Part shown: positions 27,301 through 34,898 of the stretch, one piece after another
Layout: every line of letters starts with the position of its first letter
Position numbering within the stretch: position 1 is the first letter of the stretch
Assembly (NCBI GenBank): GCA_963854835.1
Contig: OY978525.1
Span: forward strand, 102,813,388 to 102,877,387
Length of the DNA stretch: 64,000 bases
Reading direction: 5' to 3'
Source: Megamerina dolium
Lineage: Eukaryota; Arthropoda; Insecta; Diptera; Megamerinidae
Made by a program: the position numbers and the translations under genes
The notes under the pieces: model-generated
Databases searched by the model: none
Told to the model about the DNA's origin: nothing
The model's input: only the letters and a program-made list of their open reading frames with translations

Positions 27301-28609
27301 GAGAACCTAACTGGCGCCAACTATCGAAGGAAAGAGCTGGCGGGTGAAGCATGATTGATTTGGCCCCGATGGATTTTCGGTTGTAATGGCCACATACGAA
27401 GAAGAAGAACAGTGCTGGACGAGAAGCTCGGTAAAAGGGCCCATCGGGACCTATAAGTGCTTCTTACAGAATTGAATATTATAATTGATAAGAAGACTAA
27501 AACTCAGAACGACAATGTGGGATGTCTTTTTTCGCCCACCATACTCGCCGTACCTTGTGATAAAGAATTTTTTGCAAAATAAGTAGAATAGTTGAGATCG
27601 ATTCAGTTGAGATTGTCGAAGATCAACCGTTTTACAAGCTGAAATTAATGGATACCTACGTAATCATTAAACTTCACGAAATATGAAGAGAGGTCTTACA
27701 TCAAACTGGTTAATATATGACTGATTGAATTTTGATTGAACGACATATGTGTATATTTTCAAAATGAGTCTTGAAAATAATTTGTCTAACTTTATCGACA
27801 ATCCAAAACTTACCCAGACTACATACACGATTCGTTTCTATTGACTATAAAAAATGAAATTATTTCGCAAAAAGATGTAATTTAATCATGTGCATAAAAA
27901 ACATTACAGATTGACTAGTTCAGACTTTCAAAATATGTAACATAACAATGTTAAATGAGGAGTTTATTTTCTATCACCCCTTTTCAATATCAACCCAGTG
28001 AGAACGCCTTTGATTCATATAACCATAATATATGAGTACTTACAGTCAGACTTCACTCTATCGTCATTCAAGGTGGCGCCAATCTTCAGCCATTACAGTA
28101 ATTCAGAATGATTGGCATATTTACGCATGTACGCATACGTACATTATTATTATAGCCAACTAGTAGAGTGTCTAACATATTTTACTTATTTTGTTTATGT
28201 CAATATGGTTAAAATAACAATTATTTATTTAGCAGAAAAAAGAAACTCAACAAAGGAAAGAGCTTATCAACAAATGCTTTTACACATAAAAATAGATGTG
28301 TACATTGGTACATGAAATACTTTATATATATATATGGATTGTATATGTAGTGTAGGTATGATCGTAAAAATGTATTTACATACCAAAAGTAACTAGATGT
28401 AGCTTGTTTGGACTCACCTCTTTGTCATCTTGTTTATGCTGATTGTTATAGTATGTCTTAAGTGTTAATTTTGTGCCGCAGTGTACACATTTAAAGCAAC
28501 CGGAATGAAAAAATGTGAAATCCTTAAGTGGACCCACACGATCCACTTGATAGACAATTTCATTGCAACGCAGGCACGTCGATTCATAGAAATTCGGACG
28601 ATACATCAT
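232..28609 (-). CDS. Hil: Hillarin (LIM + KY-type transglutaminase-like protein), complete 10-exon CDS
   Basis: Joined exons, in coding order on the minus strand: 28609-28418, 23761-23617, 21225-21029, 4396-3845, 3778-3336, 3237-3029, 2963-2689, 2628-2515, 2438-2275, 376-232. The total is 2436 bases: 811 residues plus TGA. All introns are GT-AG and phases match at each junction. Domain order: LIM zinc finger (12-70), linker (71-178), charged coiled coil (179-310), Pro-rich stretch (~324-340), transglutaminase-like core (~370-500), KY-type Ig-like repeats (~511-780) and a Ser/His-rich tail. Length is close to what I recall for Drosophila Hillarin (about 820). Known of the family: Hillarin/KY proteins are cytoskeletal; fly Hillarin is linked to septins and cytokinesis, and leech hillarin to the axon hillock. 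The start is fixed by an in-frame TGA at 28612-28610 directly before the ATG; a second ATG follows immediately. Identity is by recognition, not a search. Confidence 0.95.
391..420 (+). repeat. (GA)n-A(n) microsatellite forming a splice pyrimidine tract
   Basis: On the minus strand it reads T(n)(TC)n and ends about 14 bases before the AG of the final Hil acceptor. Confidence 0.8.
1441..1753 (-). repeat. tRNA-derived SINE, old copy
   Basis: Minus-strand copy of the SINE family described at 61448-61815. Shared blocks include the CCCGAAGGGC 3' block, the GAAGAATTGCCAATTGCTTG body segment and a degraded tRNA-like head with a TAGCTCAGGAG A-box region near 1745. Diverged; ends approximate. Confidence 0.75.
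2275..2438 (-). CDS. Hil: Hil coding exon 9 (residues 710-764)
   Basis: Acceptor TTTATAG. Encodes the second Ig-like repeat from DPLIFAGRNLDLQF to DDIVTFII, closing in phase 2 at donor GTAAGA (2274-2269). Reading through the donor gives Lys then TAA, so the gene could be taken as ending here. The downstream exon at 376-232 resumes the domain in the correct phase, so the splice is preferred. Confidence 0.93.
2515..2628 (-). CDS. Hil: Hil coding exon 8 (residues 672-709)
   Basis: Exactly 38 codons between acceptor TTTTTAG and donor GTGAGT (2514-2509), phase 0 at both ends. It starts ICCEELQ and ends PITHQ, bridging the two C-terminal Ig-like repeats. It is too short to appear as a long ORF; it is supported by splice sites, phase and the continuous beta-strand pattern. 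Confidence 0.93.
2689..2963 (-). CDS. Hil: Hil coding exon 7 (residues 580-671): KY Ig-like repeat
   Basis: Acceptor ATTTCAG completes Gly580. Beta-rich sequence with alternating hydrophobics continues the first KY-type Ig-like repeat and ends KFK at donor GTGCAA (2688-2683). That donor is non-optimal at positions +4 to +6, but the frame runs open only 12 bases past it. Confidence 0.95.
3029..3237 (-). CDS. Hil: Hil coding exon 6 (residues 510-580)
   Basis: Acceptor CTTACAG completes the split Arg510. It encodes the strand after the core (YEYDDHYFLTDPREFIYEF) and the start of the first KY-type Ig-like repeat. Donor GTACGT at 3028-3023, phase 1. Introns on both sides are only 98 and 65 bp, typical fly short introns. 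Confidence 0.95.
3336..3778 (-). CDS. Hil: Hil coding exon 5 (residues 363-510): transglutaminase-like core
   Basis: Carries the transglutaminase-like fold: an ARTIFRWIT helix, the YGTESYHVLFKRL helix that normally bears the nucleophile, the GYSK strand, and the NSWNAVYV and WRFVQCNWG strands. Relative to canonical GxC...F, HxWNxV and VDPxWG motifs, the catalytic positions read Thr426, Asn469 and Gln484, so the triad is absent. The exon ends in phase 2 at donor GTTGGT (3335-3330). Function is inferred to be binding or scaffolding rather than catalysis. Confidence 0.95.
3845..4396 (-). CDS. Hil: Hil coding exon 4 (residues 179-362): charged coiled coil
   Basis: Acceptor CAAAG after a pyrimidine-rich tract. 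The exon opens with AREEQARLE directly ahead of a Met that a naive ORF would take as start. Residues 179-310 are an almost unbroken Glu/Lys/Arg-rich helix with heptad character, a coiled coil in Hillarin proteins. An acidic segment and a Pro-rich patch (PMIAPVPAPPA) follow, then an acidic run leading into the transglutaminase-like fold. Donor GTATGA at 3844-3839 is weaker than the others in this gene but the phase is correct. Confidence 0.95.
5130..6240 (+). pseudogene. Mariner transposase pseudogene
   Basis: Successive frames give recognisable mariner transposase blocks: the DFDTEDKEGLGQ-like linker near 5290, VTCDKKWLYYDNPKCKKSY (about 5511-5567, first catalytic Asp in VTCD), YYELLKSGQTIAGN near 5669, and IFHHDNTRPHV near 5945 (second Asp) followed by LLHPPYSP, where the third Asp is lost. 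Multiple frameshifts and stops, and a nested insertion, make it non-functional. It lies in a Hil intron on the opposite strand. Confidence 0.85.
5773..5925 (-). mobile_element. 153-bp nested short element with 8-bp TSD
   Basis: Inserted within the mariner transposase remnant. Flanked by perfect 8-bp direct repeat GACTAGAC (5765-5772 and 5926-5933). Read on the minus strand it opens with GTTGTTGGTGTAGCAACAAAAATACG and shares a long block with 36705-36852. An 8-bp duplication suits a hAT-like element, but the short GTTGTTG-type end suggests a SINE-like repeat; class unresolved. Confidence 0.7.
8053..8616 (+). mobile_element. hAT-type non-autonomous element (MITE) with internal 21-bp tandem repeats
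   Basis: Ends TAGTGATGCAC... and, inverted, TAGTGATGTGC..., a hAT-like terminus. Flanked by a perfect 8-bp duplication CTACTCAC (8045-8052 and 8617-8624), the size hAT transposases produce. No transposase is encoded. Contains six 21-bp units at 8134-8259. The single ORF across it (8102-8392) only reflects the 7-codon periodicity of the repeat and is not considered a gene. Confidence 0.85.
8134..8270 (+). repeat. 21-bp minisatellite, six units plus a partial
   Basis: Units at 8134, 8155, 8176, 8197, 8218 and 8239 with consensus GAAAACGGTTTCTACAGAAC plus C, then a partial unit. Spacing is exactly 21 bp throughout, with only substitutions between units. It lies entirely inside the hAT-type MITE. 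Confidence 0.9.
10435..10450 (+). mobile_element. Possible hAT-like terminus
   Basis: CAGTGGCGTAGCCAGG resembles a terminal sequence common on hAT-like elements in animals. No partner end or flanking duplication found nearby, so this is a solo end or coincidence. Confidence 0.3.
10555..10810 (+). pseudogene. RTE-like retrotransposon 3' fragment
   Basis: Remnant of the C-terminal tail of a non-LTR reverse transcriptase, homologous to 27071-27405: the block CGAATAAGGTATAAGCAAGAG / CTGTATG / AAGGTGTTATATT / GGAAGACGA is shared. It ends in a short (GATTTTC)n run at about 10785-10807. Stops throughout. Confidence 0.6.
10819..11347. mobile_element. MITE with CTAGACAGACGGCAG inverted ends (copy 1)
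   Basis: Left end TAGTCTAGACAGACGGCAG; right end is the reverse complement with small changes (GCTGCCGTCTGTCAGGATTA). Subterminal regions are rich in GGATTA/TTAATCC words in both orientations. No coding capacity. Paired with a shorter copy at 41059-41247. Superfamily not assigned. Confidence 0.75.
11383..11653 (-). repeat. tRNA-derived SINE, head-less copy with 13-bp TSD
   Basis: Minus-strand copy lacking the tRNA-related head. It is flanked by a perfect 13-bp direct repeat, ATTCATAACAATA (11370-11382 and 11654-11666). The body is very similar to the 61448 copy, so it is recent. The missing 5' part with an intact TSD indicates truncation during insertion, not later decay. Confidence 0.88.
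15826..16555. mobile_element. TA-flanked MITE with CAGTGGA...TATAAC ends (Tigger/pogo-like)
   Basis: 730 bp with ends CAGTGGATGTTCAATATAAC and, inverted, CAGTGGACGTCCAGTATAAC. A TA is present on both sides (15824-15825 and 16556-16557). CAGTGGA ends with TA duplication suggest a Tigger/pogo-type family (inference). No transposase frame. A block at 16091-16140 is repeated outside the element at 15661-15710. Confidence 0.7.
16600..17240 (-). repeat. Degenerate relative of the DINE-like tandem repeat, reverse orientation
   Basis: Repeated words GTGGGCGTG/GTGGGTGTGG, TATGGGAGC(T), AAGTTACAGCGG and AAGTTATGG recur with spacing of about 200-300 bp. They are the reverse complement of the CCACGCCCAC / CTCCCATACAAAG / CCATAACTT words of the array at 39.1-40.6 kb. 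Heavily decayed; boundaries approximate. Confidence 0.5.
17316..17350. mobile_element. Solo mariner terminal inverted repeat
   Basis: TATTGGGTTGGCAACTAAGT followed by AATTGCCGATTTTTTCAT is a typical mariner terminus as found in many insects (from memory), starting at the TA. The AT-rich 60 bp that follow look like the 3' non-coding end. No clear partner end was found. Confidence 0.6.
19344..19655 (+). pseudogene. Non-LTR retrotransposon reverse-transcriptase C-terminal fragment
   Basis: A 102-codon open frame with the hallmark C-terminal region of RTE/related LINE ORF2: RIRWIGQVIRM, then GRPRKRWFNDVEADL, then NWKEEARERTNWR. Catalytic RT motifs lie further 5' in such proteins and are absent, so this is a 5'-truncated copy that kept the frame. 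Followed by TGA and a (GA)n tract (19658-19681), typical of microsatellite-tailed LINE 3' ends. Located in a Hil intron on the opposite strand. Confidence 0.75.
21029..21225 (-). CDS. Hil: Hil coding exon 3 (residues 113-178): Gly/Ser linker and helix start
   Basis: Acceptor TTGTAG, then a Gly-rich, Ser/Asn-rich linker and an alpha-helical stretch ending in DFYL. The donor is GTAAGT at 21028-21023. The two first bases complete the Gly split with exon 2, and the exon closes in phase 0. It is separated by 16.6 kb from the next coding exon. It lies 243 bp from the end of a mariner insertion in the neighbouring intron. Confidence 0.94.
21468..22747 (+). mobile_element. Mauritiana-subfamily mariner (Mos1-like), 1280 bp
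   Basis: Inverted ends CCGGGTGTACAAGCTTAA (21468 on) and, inverted, CCAGGTGTACAAGCTTAA (ending 22747), about 22 of 23 matching. TA follows the right end; the left flank is GGTATTTG, so the left TA is not directly adjacent. Length and ends match the Mos1 layout (about 1.29 kb). Sits within Hil intron 2, oriented opposite to the gene. Confidence 0.93.
21634..22670 (+). pseudogene. Mos1-like mariner transposase, frameshifted
   Basis: Begins MSSFVPEKEHMREALLFCF at 21634 and ends KLPERWEKCIASEGKYFE at 22670, so both termini of the ~345-residue mariner transposase are present. The catalytic D,D34D residues survive in the long 3' frame (VTCDEKW, FLHDNAPSHT, VPSDYHLF). Frame breaks: one near 21735 (between RMLLE and the DSALSETTCRDW block) and two compensating shifts between about 21965 and 22062, where WVPHELNDRQMERC reads in another frame. 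YLPDLVPSD replaces the usual YSPDLAPSD. Inactive but young-looking. Confidence 0.92.
23003..23304 (+). repeat. tRNA-derived SINE, internally deleted copy
   Basis: Has the head (GTAGATCAGTGGTTAG A-box region and GGTTTCAATCC B-box-like region) and both body blocks, but lacks about 55 bases before the GGGGCTTCAAGTGCC 3' block. Short flanking direct repeat TAATTCT. The 3' end is ATATTTATTTATTTTTT as in other copies. Confidence 0.8.
23561..23589 (+). repeat. (ATG)n microsatellite
   Basis: About nine trinucleotide units, 27 bp from the donor of Hil exon 2. Confidence 0.9.
23617..23761 (-). CDS. Hil: Hil coding exon 2 (residues 65-113): end of LIM domain
   Basis: Starts after acceptor TTTCAG and supplies Cys67 and His70, completing the LIM zinc ligands (spacing C-X2-C-X19-H-X2-C-X2-C-X2-C-X22-C-X2-H). 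A polar linker follows. It ends in phase 1 at donor GTAAGT (23616-23611). No long ORF reveals this exon because it is short and bounded by stops; it was found from the need to finish the LIM domain. A (GAT)n microsatellite lies 27 bp beyond its donor. Confidence 0.95.
24756..24775 (+). repeat. (CGT)n microsatellite
   Basis: Six CGT units followed by CATCGT in Hil intron 1. Confidence 0.85.
25725..25830 (+). pseudogene. Mariner transposase N-terminal remnant
   Basis: Reads KIHGMIIDYRRVKVHEIAEV and onward, a good match to the helix-turn-helix block of mariner transposases of the mellifera/irritans type. Isolated, followed by a stop; no ends found. Confidence 0.5.
26948..27470 (+). repeat. tRNA-derived SINE fragment interrupted by an RTE-like fragment
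   Basis: 26948-27065 matches the middle of the SINE (from TGCCATGAAAATGCTTCC on) and 27410-27470 matches its 3' block (GAGAAGCTCGG...CTATAAGTGC). Between them lies a reverse-transcriptase-tail fragment ending in (GAA)n, consistent with a nested insertion. The tRNA head is absent. Confidence 0.6.
27071..27405 (+). pseudogene. RTE-like retrotransposon 3' fragment nested in a SINE
   Basis: Encodes, over frame breaks, KLYELYADTDIVKRSKIQRLRW, LGHFERMEKHVLAKKVLYSEP and GGRRRRPNFAGEPNWRQL, the C-terminal tail of an RTE-like reverse transcriptase, ending in (GAA)n at 27397-27409. SINE sequence lies on both sides. Confidence 0.7.
28418..28609 (-). CDS. Hil: Hil coding exon 1 (residues 1-64): most of the LIM domain
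   Basis: Encodes the first six zinc ligands of a LIM domain: Cys12, Cys15, His35, Cys38, Cys41 and Cys44. The exon ends after a complete codon (Glu64) at donor GTGAGT (28417-28412). An in-frame stop immediately upstream of the first ATG means translation starts in this exon. The two adjacent ATGs (28609 and 28606) cannot be separated from sequence alone. Any 5'UTR continues upstream on the minus strand and is probably spliced, but no convincing 5' acceptor was identified. Confidence 0.95.
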
Positions 28610-30017
28610 TCAAATTGTTATATGCAATGTAAGAACGAATATTACATTAATTTGCAATTTGCAATTTTCTTGTTATATTGCTTCCTTTTCTACTTCGTCT
28701 TCTTCTTCTTTTTCTTCGTTTTATTTCGTTTTCACTGGATGTGTTGTTATATGCATAAGTAGTCGTATATCTTTTATCTATTGCACTTCAATTAATTACA
28801 TTACTTGCATTAGTTATTTATTGTATTTGTATGTATACAAACATATACATACAAATCTATACTATGATACTTGTATATGTTTATTGTTTCCTTTTTATTA
28901 TTGTTGGTAATAAATTGTTTTTAGGTGCGCCTGCGCACGTTTTTCTGCCACTTGTTTCTCTTCTGCTTTGATATTGAATTTTTGTATGTATTAGCACTTC
29001 TTGTTATTTGATATATTATGTTTGTTTGCATGTATGCATTTATGTATATCTATTTGTCGTATTGGCCAAATGAATTTTCTTCATTCAGATTAGTCGTTTT
29101 GCGTGATTTGTTTAATAAAAAAAAACTCGCTTCTATATATTATATGCAATGTCACGTGCGAGTTTGCCACTGAAGACTTATCATCAAATCCGGTATGCGG
29201 TATACTGCAATTATATAGAGAAAATAAGAAAAAAAAAAATAACAATCGTATTTATTTATTATTTTAAATGCAATATTTTTAAGAAGTAAAAATTAATGAT
29301 CATTTATTTACGATCATTTTCTTTGATATGACTTTTTCTAGTGTTCGTTGAACGGAAAAAGTATACCTAGCATTTGGGTGTGGGTAGGTGGTTTTTGAAC
29401 TTCCGAAAATTTATCATTCATATACTCGGAGACATGCCAATATTTATTTGATTTTGTCACATCTATTAATAACTACACAGTGTTTAAACATATTCTATAT
29501 TTGGCAAACATACGTATGACAAATATGCACATAGTTTGTTCAATCAAATTCTTTTATTTACGTCTCCATTAACGGCTTGGCATTCTCTAGCTATGGTCAC
29601 TTCACGCTGTTGTTGTTATAGTGATTGTAAATTTTTAAGTAGGCGAATTATAAGATGAACATAATCTTATTTATCGTTTTTCTATTATTGCTGTTTGTGT
29701 TTTTTGACAAAGCCCTTTTACGTTTTAATTGTGTATGTGTACATAACACTAAAATTTATGATGGTAAGTATGCAATAAAATAAAAATATTTTTATATAGA
29801 TTCTATTGGCATAATATTAAACACTTAATTTTTTATAATCAATAGGATTACTTTTAGAATTAAAGGGGAAGTATTTTAAATAACATTCTTTATGTTTATA
29901 AAAATTTTCAATAACATTTCGAATAAATGGCTGGGTGATATATATTAGGCTTGGCACGATTATTTGTCAATTAATTTTAATCACTAAAATGCTAAAATAA
30001 TCACTAAAATACGGATC

Positions 30018-30577
30018 TGTGTACCAATAGACTGGAAAGAGCAAAAGGAGTTGTTACGCTTGCACGAACGTGGCGAATTTCCAAACATTGTGCTTCCATC
30101 TCAAGTAATGGCATATGCATCTGTAACCGCCGATGGACACTTTCCAATCGTTTTCATCGAGCCTGGTGTCAAAGTCAATGCGACTTATTATCGGGAAAAT
30201 GTTTTGAAAGTTGCTTTAGAGCTGTGGGCACGCAAACATTTCGGTCATAGACCATGGACGTTCCAATCAGACTCGGCATCGTCTCATAAAACTCGTGTGA
30301 ACTAAGAACGGTTATAAAATCATGTTCCACACTTCATTTCGTCCACATAATGGTCTCGAATTCGCCAGATGTAAATTCGATGGACTATTCTATCTGTGCC
30401 ATTTTGGAGAGAATGGTGAGGACTAAAAAATATGCCAGTATGGATGCGTTGAAGAAAGCCATTGTTCGAGAATGGACCAAAATGCCGGAAGATCATATTC
30501 GTGAAGCATGCAACTCATTTTTTAACCCTTTGATGGCCATAGTCAAGGCAAAAGGTGGCCACATAGAGCTAGAGTGA
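30018..30577 (+). pseudogene. DD37D-like Tc1/mariner transposase, C-terminal part
   Basis: 30051-30305 and 30350-30577 encode the catalytic half: VMAYASVTADGHFPIVFIEPG, then WTFQSDSASSHKTRVN (second Asp), a short stretch with stops and a frameshift, then NSPDVNSMDYSICAILE (third Asp) and the C-terminus KAKGGHIELE. The N-terminal half and the first catalytic Asp block are missing. The second to third Asp spacing is about 37 residues, as in maT-type elements. Inverted ends not recognised. Confidence 0.75.
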
Positions 30578-31346
30578 ATGGATTTTGAAATTTTGACTAT
30601 TTTCACAATCTTTGTAATTTGAATTAATAAAAAATAATTTCAAACAAAGAAGATATGGCCACTTGAATAGGTAATACTTCAATCGTCTAATCCTGTATAT
30701 ACAAATTCCGAAGTTAGCCACTTTGATTGCTCTGGAAGGAACAAATTCAGCGATCGAACTCATTGTCCAAAGAGCCCATACCATCTTTGATAAGTCAGGC
30801 CAAATTTCATTGGAATATTTCCACTTCTATGCTAGGTGACATATAATGGGTCAGCCATTTTTAAATTGACTATGGAGATAATTCCTTTAAGGGTTCACAA
30901 ATACCGTCTCATAATGAGTGTATTCCAGCATTTTAGTTTAGAGTATAAAAATACCTGCCTCTAATTGATTCGTTTATTACTAAAGAGTTCATTATTTTTC
31001 TATTATTATTTTTAACAGTAAGCAATTAATCAAATCAATGAAAATAAAAAAATTTTTTTAAATTTTTTGAATATTGCTTATATTGAATTTAATAGTAGTA
31101 TAGTATAGTAATATTAATCCAATAATAATCAATAATCTATATAATAATCAATCATATTTCGCTCTCCTGCCAACCATTTAACACAGGAAATAAAATAAAA
31201 ACCATGCAATAACAATAAAAACAACAAACAAACAAAAGCAAGAAAAGAAAAAATATGTATCAATGCTAAACAAAAGACTTAAGAAACAAACTCGAAATAA
31301 AAATAATTTCATTTCAATGGAATCAATGTGATATGTATTTATACTA

Positions 31347-32383
31347 AAGGGTTATCCATTTTGCGTTTTCAAAAGTAAATGTAAAAAGTCAAACGGTGTC
31401 AAATCGCATGATCTTGGTGGCCACTTGATATCGCCACGACGAGAAATTACGCAGCCAGAAAATTTCTCTTGCAATAAAGCCATATTCGCTCGAGTTGTGT
31501 GGCATGTGGCACTGTCTTGTTGAAACCACATATTCTCTAAGTCGTATTCTTCAATAGTAGGCAAAAAAAAGTCGGTTATCATATGACCATAACGCTCCGA
31601 ATTGACGGTGACAGTCGTTCCATCGTCGTTTTCGAAGAAGTAAGGTCCAATCACACCTCCGGACCAAAGAGCGCACCAAGCAGTGACTTTTTGTGGATGT
31701 AGTGGCTTCGCTTCAATTACTTGAGGATTCTCAGAACCCCAAATACGACAATTTTGTTTGTTAACATACCCACCGAGTGAGAAATGTGCTTCGTCGCTGA
31801 AGAAAATTTTGTTCGAAAAATCGCCGTCCACCGCCTGTTGTTCAAGCACCCATTCGACGTATCTACGACGTTGTGAATGGTCAGCTGGCTTCAGTTGTTG
31901 TGTGAGCTGGATTTTATATGGATGTAGGTGTAGATCCAAATGCAAAATACGCCATAATGTGCCGTAAGACAGTCCTAATTCCTGAGAACGACGAGGAATC
32001 GACACATTCGGGTCTTCGGCAATACTTTCACTTACAGCAGCGATATTTTCGGTGGTACGAGCGAAACGATGATGCACAGGCCTTACAATATCTGTAACCG
32101 ATCCAGTCTCTTCATATTTCTTCACAATTTTGCCAATTGCTTGCGTAGGTGGACGATTATGTAAACCATAATCTCCTCTTAAAGCACGATATGTGGCTGT
32201 GGCAGAATCACCATTTTTGTAGTAGGTTTTTACAATTTTAATGCGTTGTGCGATAGTTAAGCGATCCATTTTCGCAAATGTCAGACTTTGAACTGAAAAA
32301 GAAAGAAATTGTTTTAACAACTCAGTTTGACAGATGTCGAATTCTAGCCCTATACGTTTGAAACCGCGAAATGGATAACCCTT
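31347..32383 (-). mobile_element. DD41D Tc1/mariner-superfamily element, deletion derivative with intact TIRs
   Basis: Ends AAGGGTTATCCATTTTGCG (left) and, inverted, AAGGGTTATCCATTTCGCG (right), flanked by TA on both sides (31345-31346 and 32384-32385). 1037 bp, about 300 bp shorter than expected for the encoded transposase family. The missing DNA is the 3' coding part: the frame runs directly into the left inverted end. Confidence 0.9.
31352..32269 (-). CDS. DDE transposase (DUF4817 HTH + DDE_3 type, DD41D), C-terminally truncated
   Basis: 305 codons without a stop. The start is set at MDRLTIAQRIKIVK (32269), the conserved N-terminus; an upstream Met at 32320 gives a 17-residue non-conserved extension. 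N-terminal helix-turn-helix, then GLSYGTLWRILHLDL (second HTH). The catalytic domain has FFSDEAHF (first Asp), FQQDSATCHT (second Asp) and CDLTPFDF (third Asp, 41 residues after the second). The usual ~70 residues after the third Asp are deleted; the last residues KTQNG are encoded by the inverted repeat. All three catalytic Asp are present, but the protein is probably inactive. Confidence 0.88.
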   Translation of the reverse strand: MDRLTIAQRIKIVKTYYKNGDSATATYRALRGDYGLHNRPPTQAIGKIVKKYEETGSVTDIVRPVHHRFARTTENIAAVSESIAEDPNVSIPRRSQELGLSYGTLWRILHLDLHLHPYKIQLTQQLKPADHSQRRRYVEWVLEQQAVDGDFSNKIFFSDEAHFSLGGYVNKQNCRIWGSENPQVIEAKPLHPQKVTAWCALWSGGVIGPYFFENDDGTTVTVNSERYGHMITDFFLPTIEEYDLENMWFQQDSATCHTTRANMALLQEKFSGCVISRRGDIKWPPRSCDLTPFDFLHLLLKTQNG

Positions 32384-34778
32384 TACAGTCGTGTTTTATA
32401 TGATCTCCCAATGAAACTAGTAAGAAATTAAATACTAACTACAAAGTCCATATTTTGTTATGATATAATTAGTCGAAATAGTGTTAATTGTGGAAAAATG
32501 AAATCTAACAAAATTGATTTATATCCCAAGATTTCAATTATAATTTAGAGGGAGGCCTGAATATTAATATTACAATTGCCATGCAATGTGAAAGTTTTAT
32601 TCAATAGACCAAAACTAAAATATAAACAATAATAATCAACAAAAAATAATAATGTAAAGAGAAGAACAAAGTAATGAAGTAAAAATTACAAAATTCATTT
32701 AATACAGCAATTAATGAATAACAAAATAAAAGTATGTACCTACATAATTATATTAATGTGTTGCATGCGCTTCTCCACACGCATACACACACACGCACGC
32801 ATGATGATGTTTCAAAAATATTTTTACATTTTTGCCATATGGCATTGCATGACAATTGTTAAACGTAACACACGTTAGAGAGCGTAATTATGTTGAAAGT
32901 GAATTACTTAGTAGTAAGCAATTTATCATTAAAACCAATGACAATGACAATGGCATTGGCAATGAATGGCATTGATGTCTTTGATGGTTTTGATGGCATT
33001 GACGTTATGTCAATGTATGTATGTATGTATGTATATGGTATGCATATGGCACTAGACATTGGTTATTGCAATAAAATTGCTACCGTTATAGCTACACGAC
33101 ATGCATAGCGTATAAACAAAATCAACAGAAATACATAAATAACTGGTACCTACTAGCAATAATAATAATAATATATGTATTATAACAACAACAATAGTAA
33201 CATTAGTTGTTGACTGGCGAAATTTTAGTATATTTTATTTCATTTATTTTAATGCTTTTGTCATTTTTCTTCGTTTTTTTTTCTCACTAATATGCACTCT
33301 TTAACCACAATAAATAAAACATATGTTAGATATACACATGCACAAACATATGATGCTACATTAGTAACAAAATATACAAATATACTCATACATACAAGGG
33401 TCAATGGTAAAAATATGCTCGTCAGCTTTAGCTTCTTCGCATCATCATCAGCATCATACATAGACATTATCTTGTCAAAGCATTAATGTTGTTTGTCACC
33501 GCAATCAATGTAATTATTATCATCAGCAGCATCATCTGCATCATACTCATAATCAACCCTTTTCACTTAATTAGTACCAACATTAATGACAATATTATGT
33601 TCATAATTCAGCTACCACTACTAATGCTCCTGAGAAGTAAATAGGTACATATGTAGCAGAAAAAAAAAATAGCAACAAGAGTAACATCAGCAAATGTTTT
33701 TTGTAGTTTACTTATAACAGCAATAGCATGATCAAATGTAACATCATATATTGTACTATTATATTGTATATACTAGCATTCTCTAAATCCCATAATCCCG
33801 GAGTCTTGGGGTTAAGCTATAATGGGTGTAGCTATGAAAATTAATTGCAATGCATTCAGGAATTTCAAAGATTTATTAAAGACGTCAATTTAGGCAAAAC
33901 ATTCCAAAATCAAACTTTATCAAAAGAAGAACAATAGGACAGTATTACATTAGACAATAATTCGAAAGGTAGAATTTTTGCAAAATTAATTTTTTTGAGC
34001 TTTGCTACATCACCTGTTTAGATATTTTGTAATTGCAAGTGGCTGTCATTGACCTGGCAACAGCCGGCTTCTGTTTTAAAGAACAAATGATTGATTTTGC
34101 TTGATAAATGCTTTCGAATTAAATGCATTATGGTTCAAAATTTCATGATGACATTTGAAATGCTTTAAATTTTCGTTCCAGAGAGATTTATTTTATACAA
34201 ATTTCTCTAAAATCAATTTTATTAAAGTTTAATCGTTTTTATATACTTCAATGTTATTTCTATTAGAAAAGAAGGGGATTTCTTAAAACATTTACGTCAA
34301 GTACTATATTATATTTGAACAAATAACTTCTTCATGTATTAAAAACATTTGTTTTTTGGAATTAATTGCTTTTAGAAAACTTGAAAATCTCGGTATCATC
34401 AAAAGCTCTGAAAATTGGCATCCCTAAAACATTTGTTACACTATGAGACTGACATATGTGAATATCCATATATTCATCTGTAAGTAATAGTTCATATGAT
34501 GGGAAGATTCAGTTTATTTTCACATAGCGTCATAGTTCATGTCTTTTAGCATGAATAAAGCAAGAAAAAAATTGTAAATAAATAAAAATAAAAAAACAGA
34601 GAATACAAAGAAACCACAACAACAATCAATATAGCAACAGAAATCATATTTCCCATCACAAACACCTGATGTTTCTTCTATTATTTATTTACTAAGTATG
34701 TACATCTTCTTTCATTTGTGCTGTTTCTTTAACGTCTAACTTTTTCTTGTGGTGATGGCATTGTTGTTGCTTCTACGA

Positions 34779-34780
<2 letters not shown>

Positions 34781-34814
<34 letters not shown>
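34781..34814 (+). repeat. (TTA)n microsatellite
   Basis: Eleven trinucleotide units, uninterrupted. Confidence 0.9.
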
Positions 34815-34816
<2 letters not shown>

Positions 34817-34890
34817 ATTGTTGTTGATGCTATTTTGTGACCATTTAATTTAAATTTATTAATTCATTTCATTTTGATGAATAGAATACA

Positions 34891-34898
<8 letters not shown>

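Larger units (their letters stand above)
23762..28417 (-). other. Hil intron 1 of the coding region (4.7 kb)
   Basis: AT-rich. Recognisable pieces: a (CGT)n tract at 24756-24775, a short mariner-like coding remnant (about 25725-25830, plus), and a SINE split by an RTE-like 3' fragment (26948-27470). The remainder, including 24000-25600 and 27720-28400, shows nothing supportable. Confidence 0.75.

Noticed and set aside
27480..27720. Possible mariner fragment reading WDVFFRPPYSPYL
   Set aside because: Only one short block resembles mariner; the rest could not be aligned by eye.
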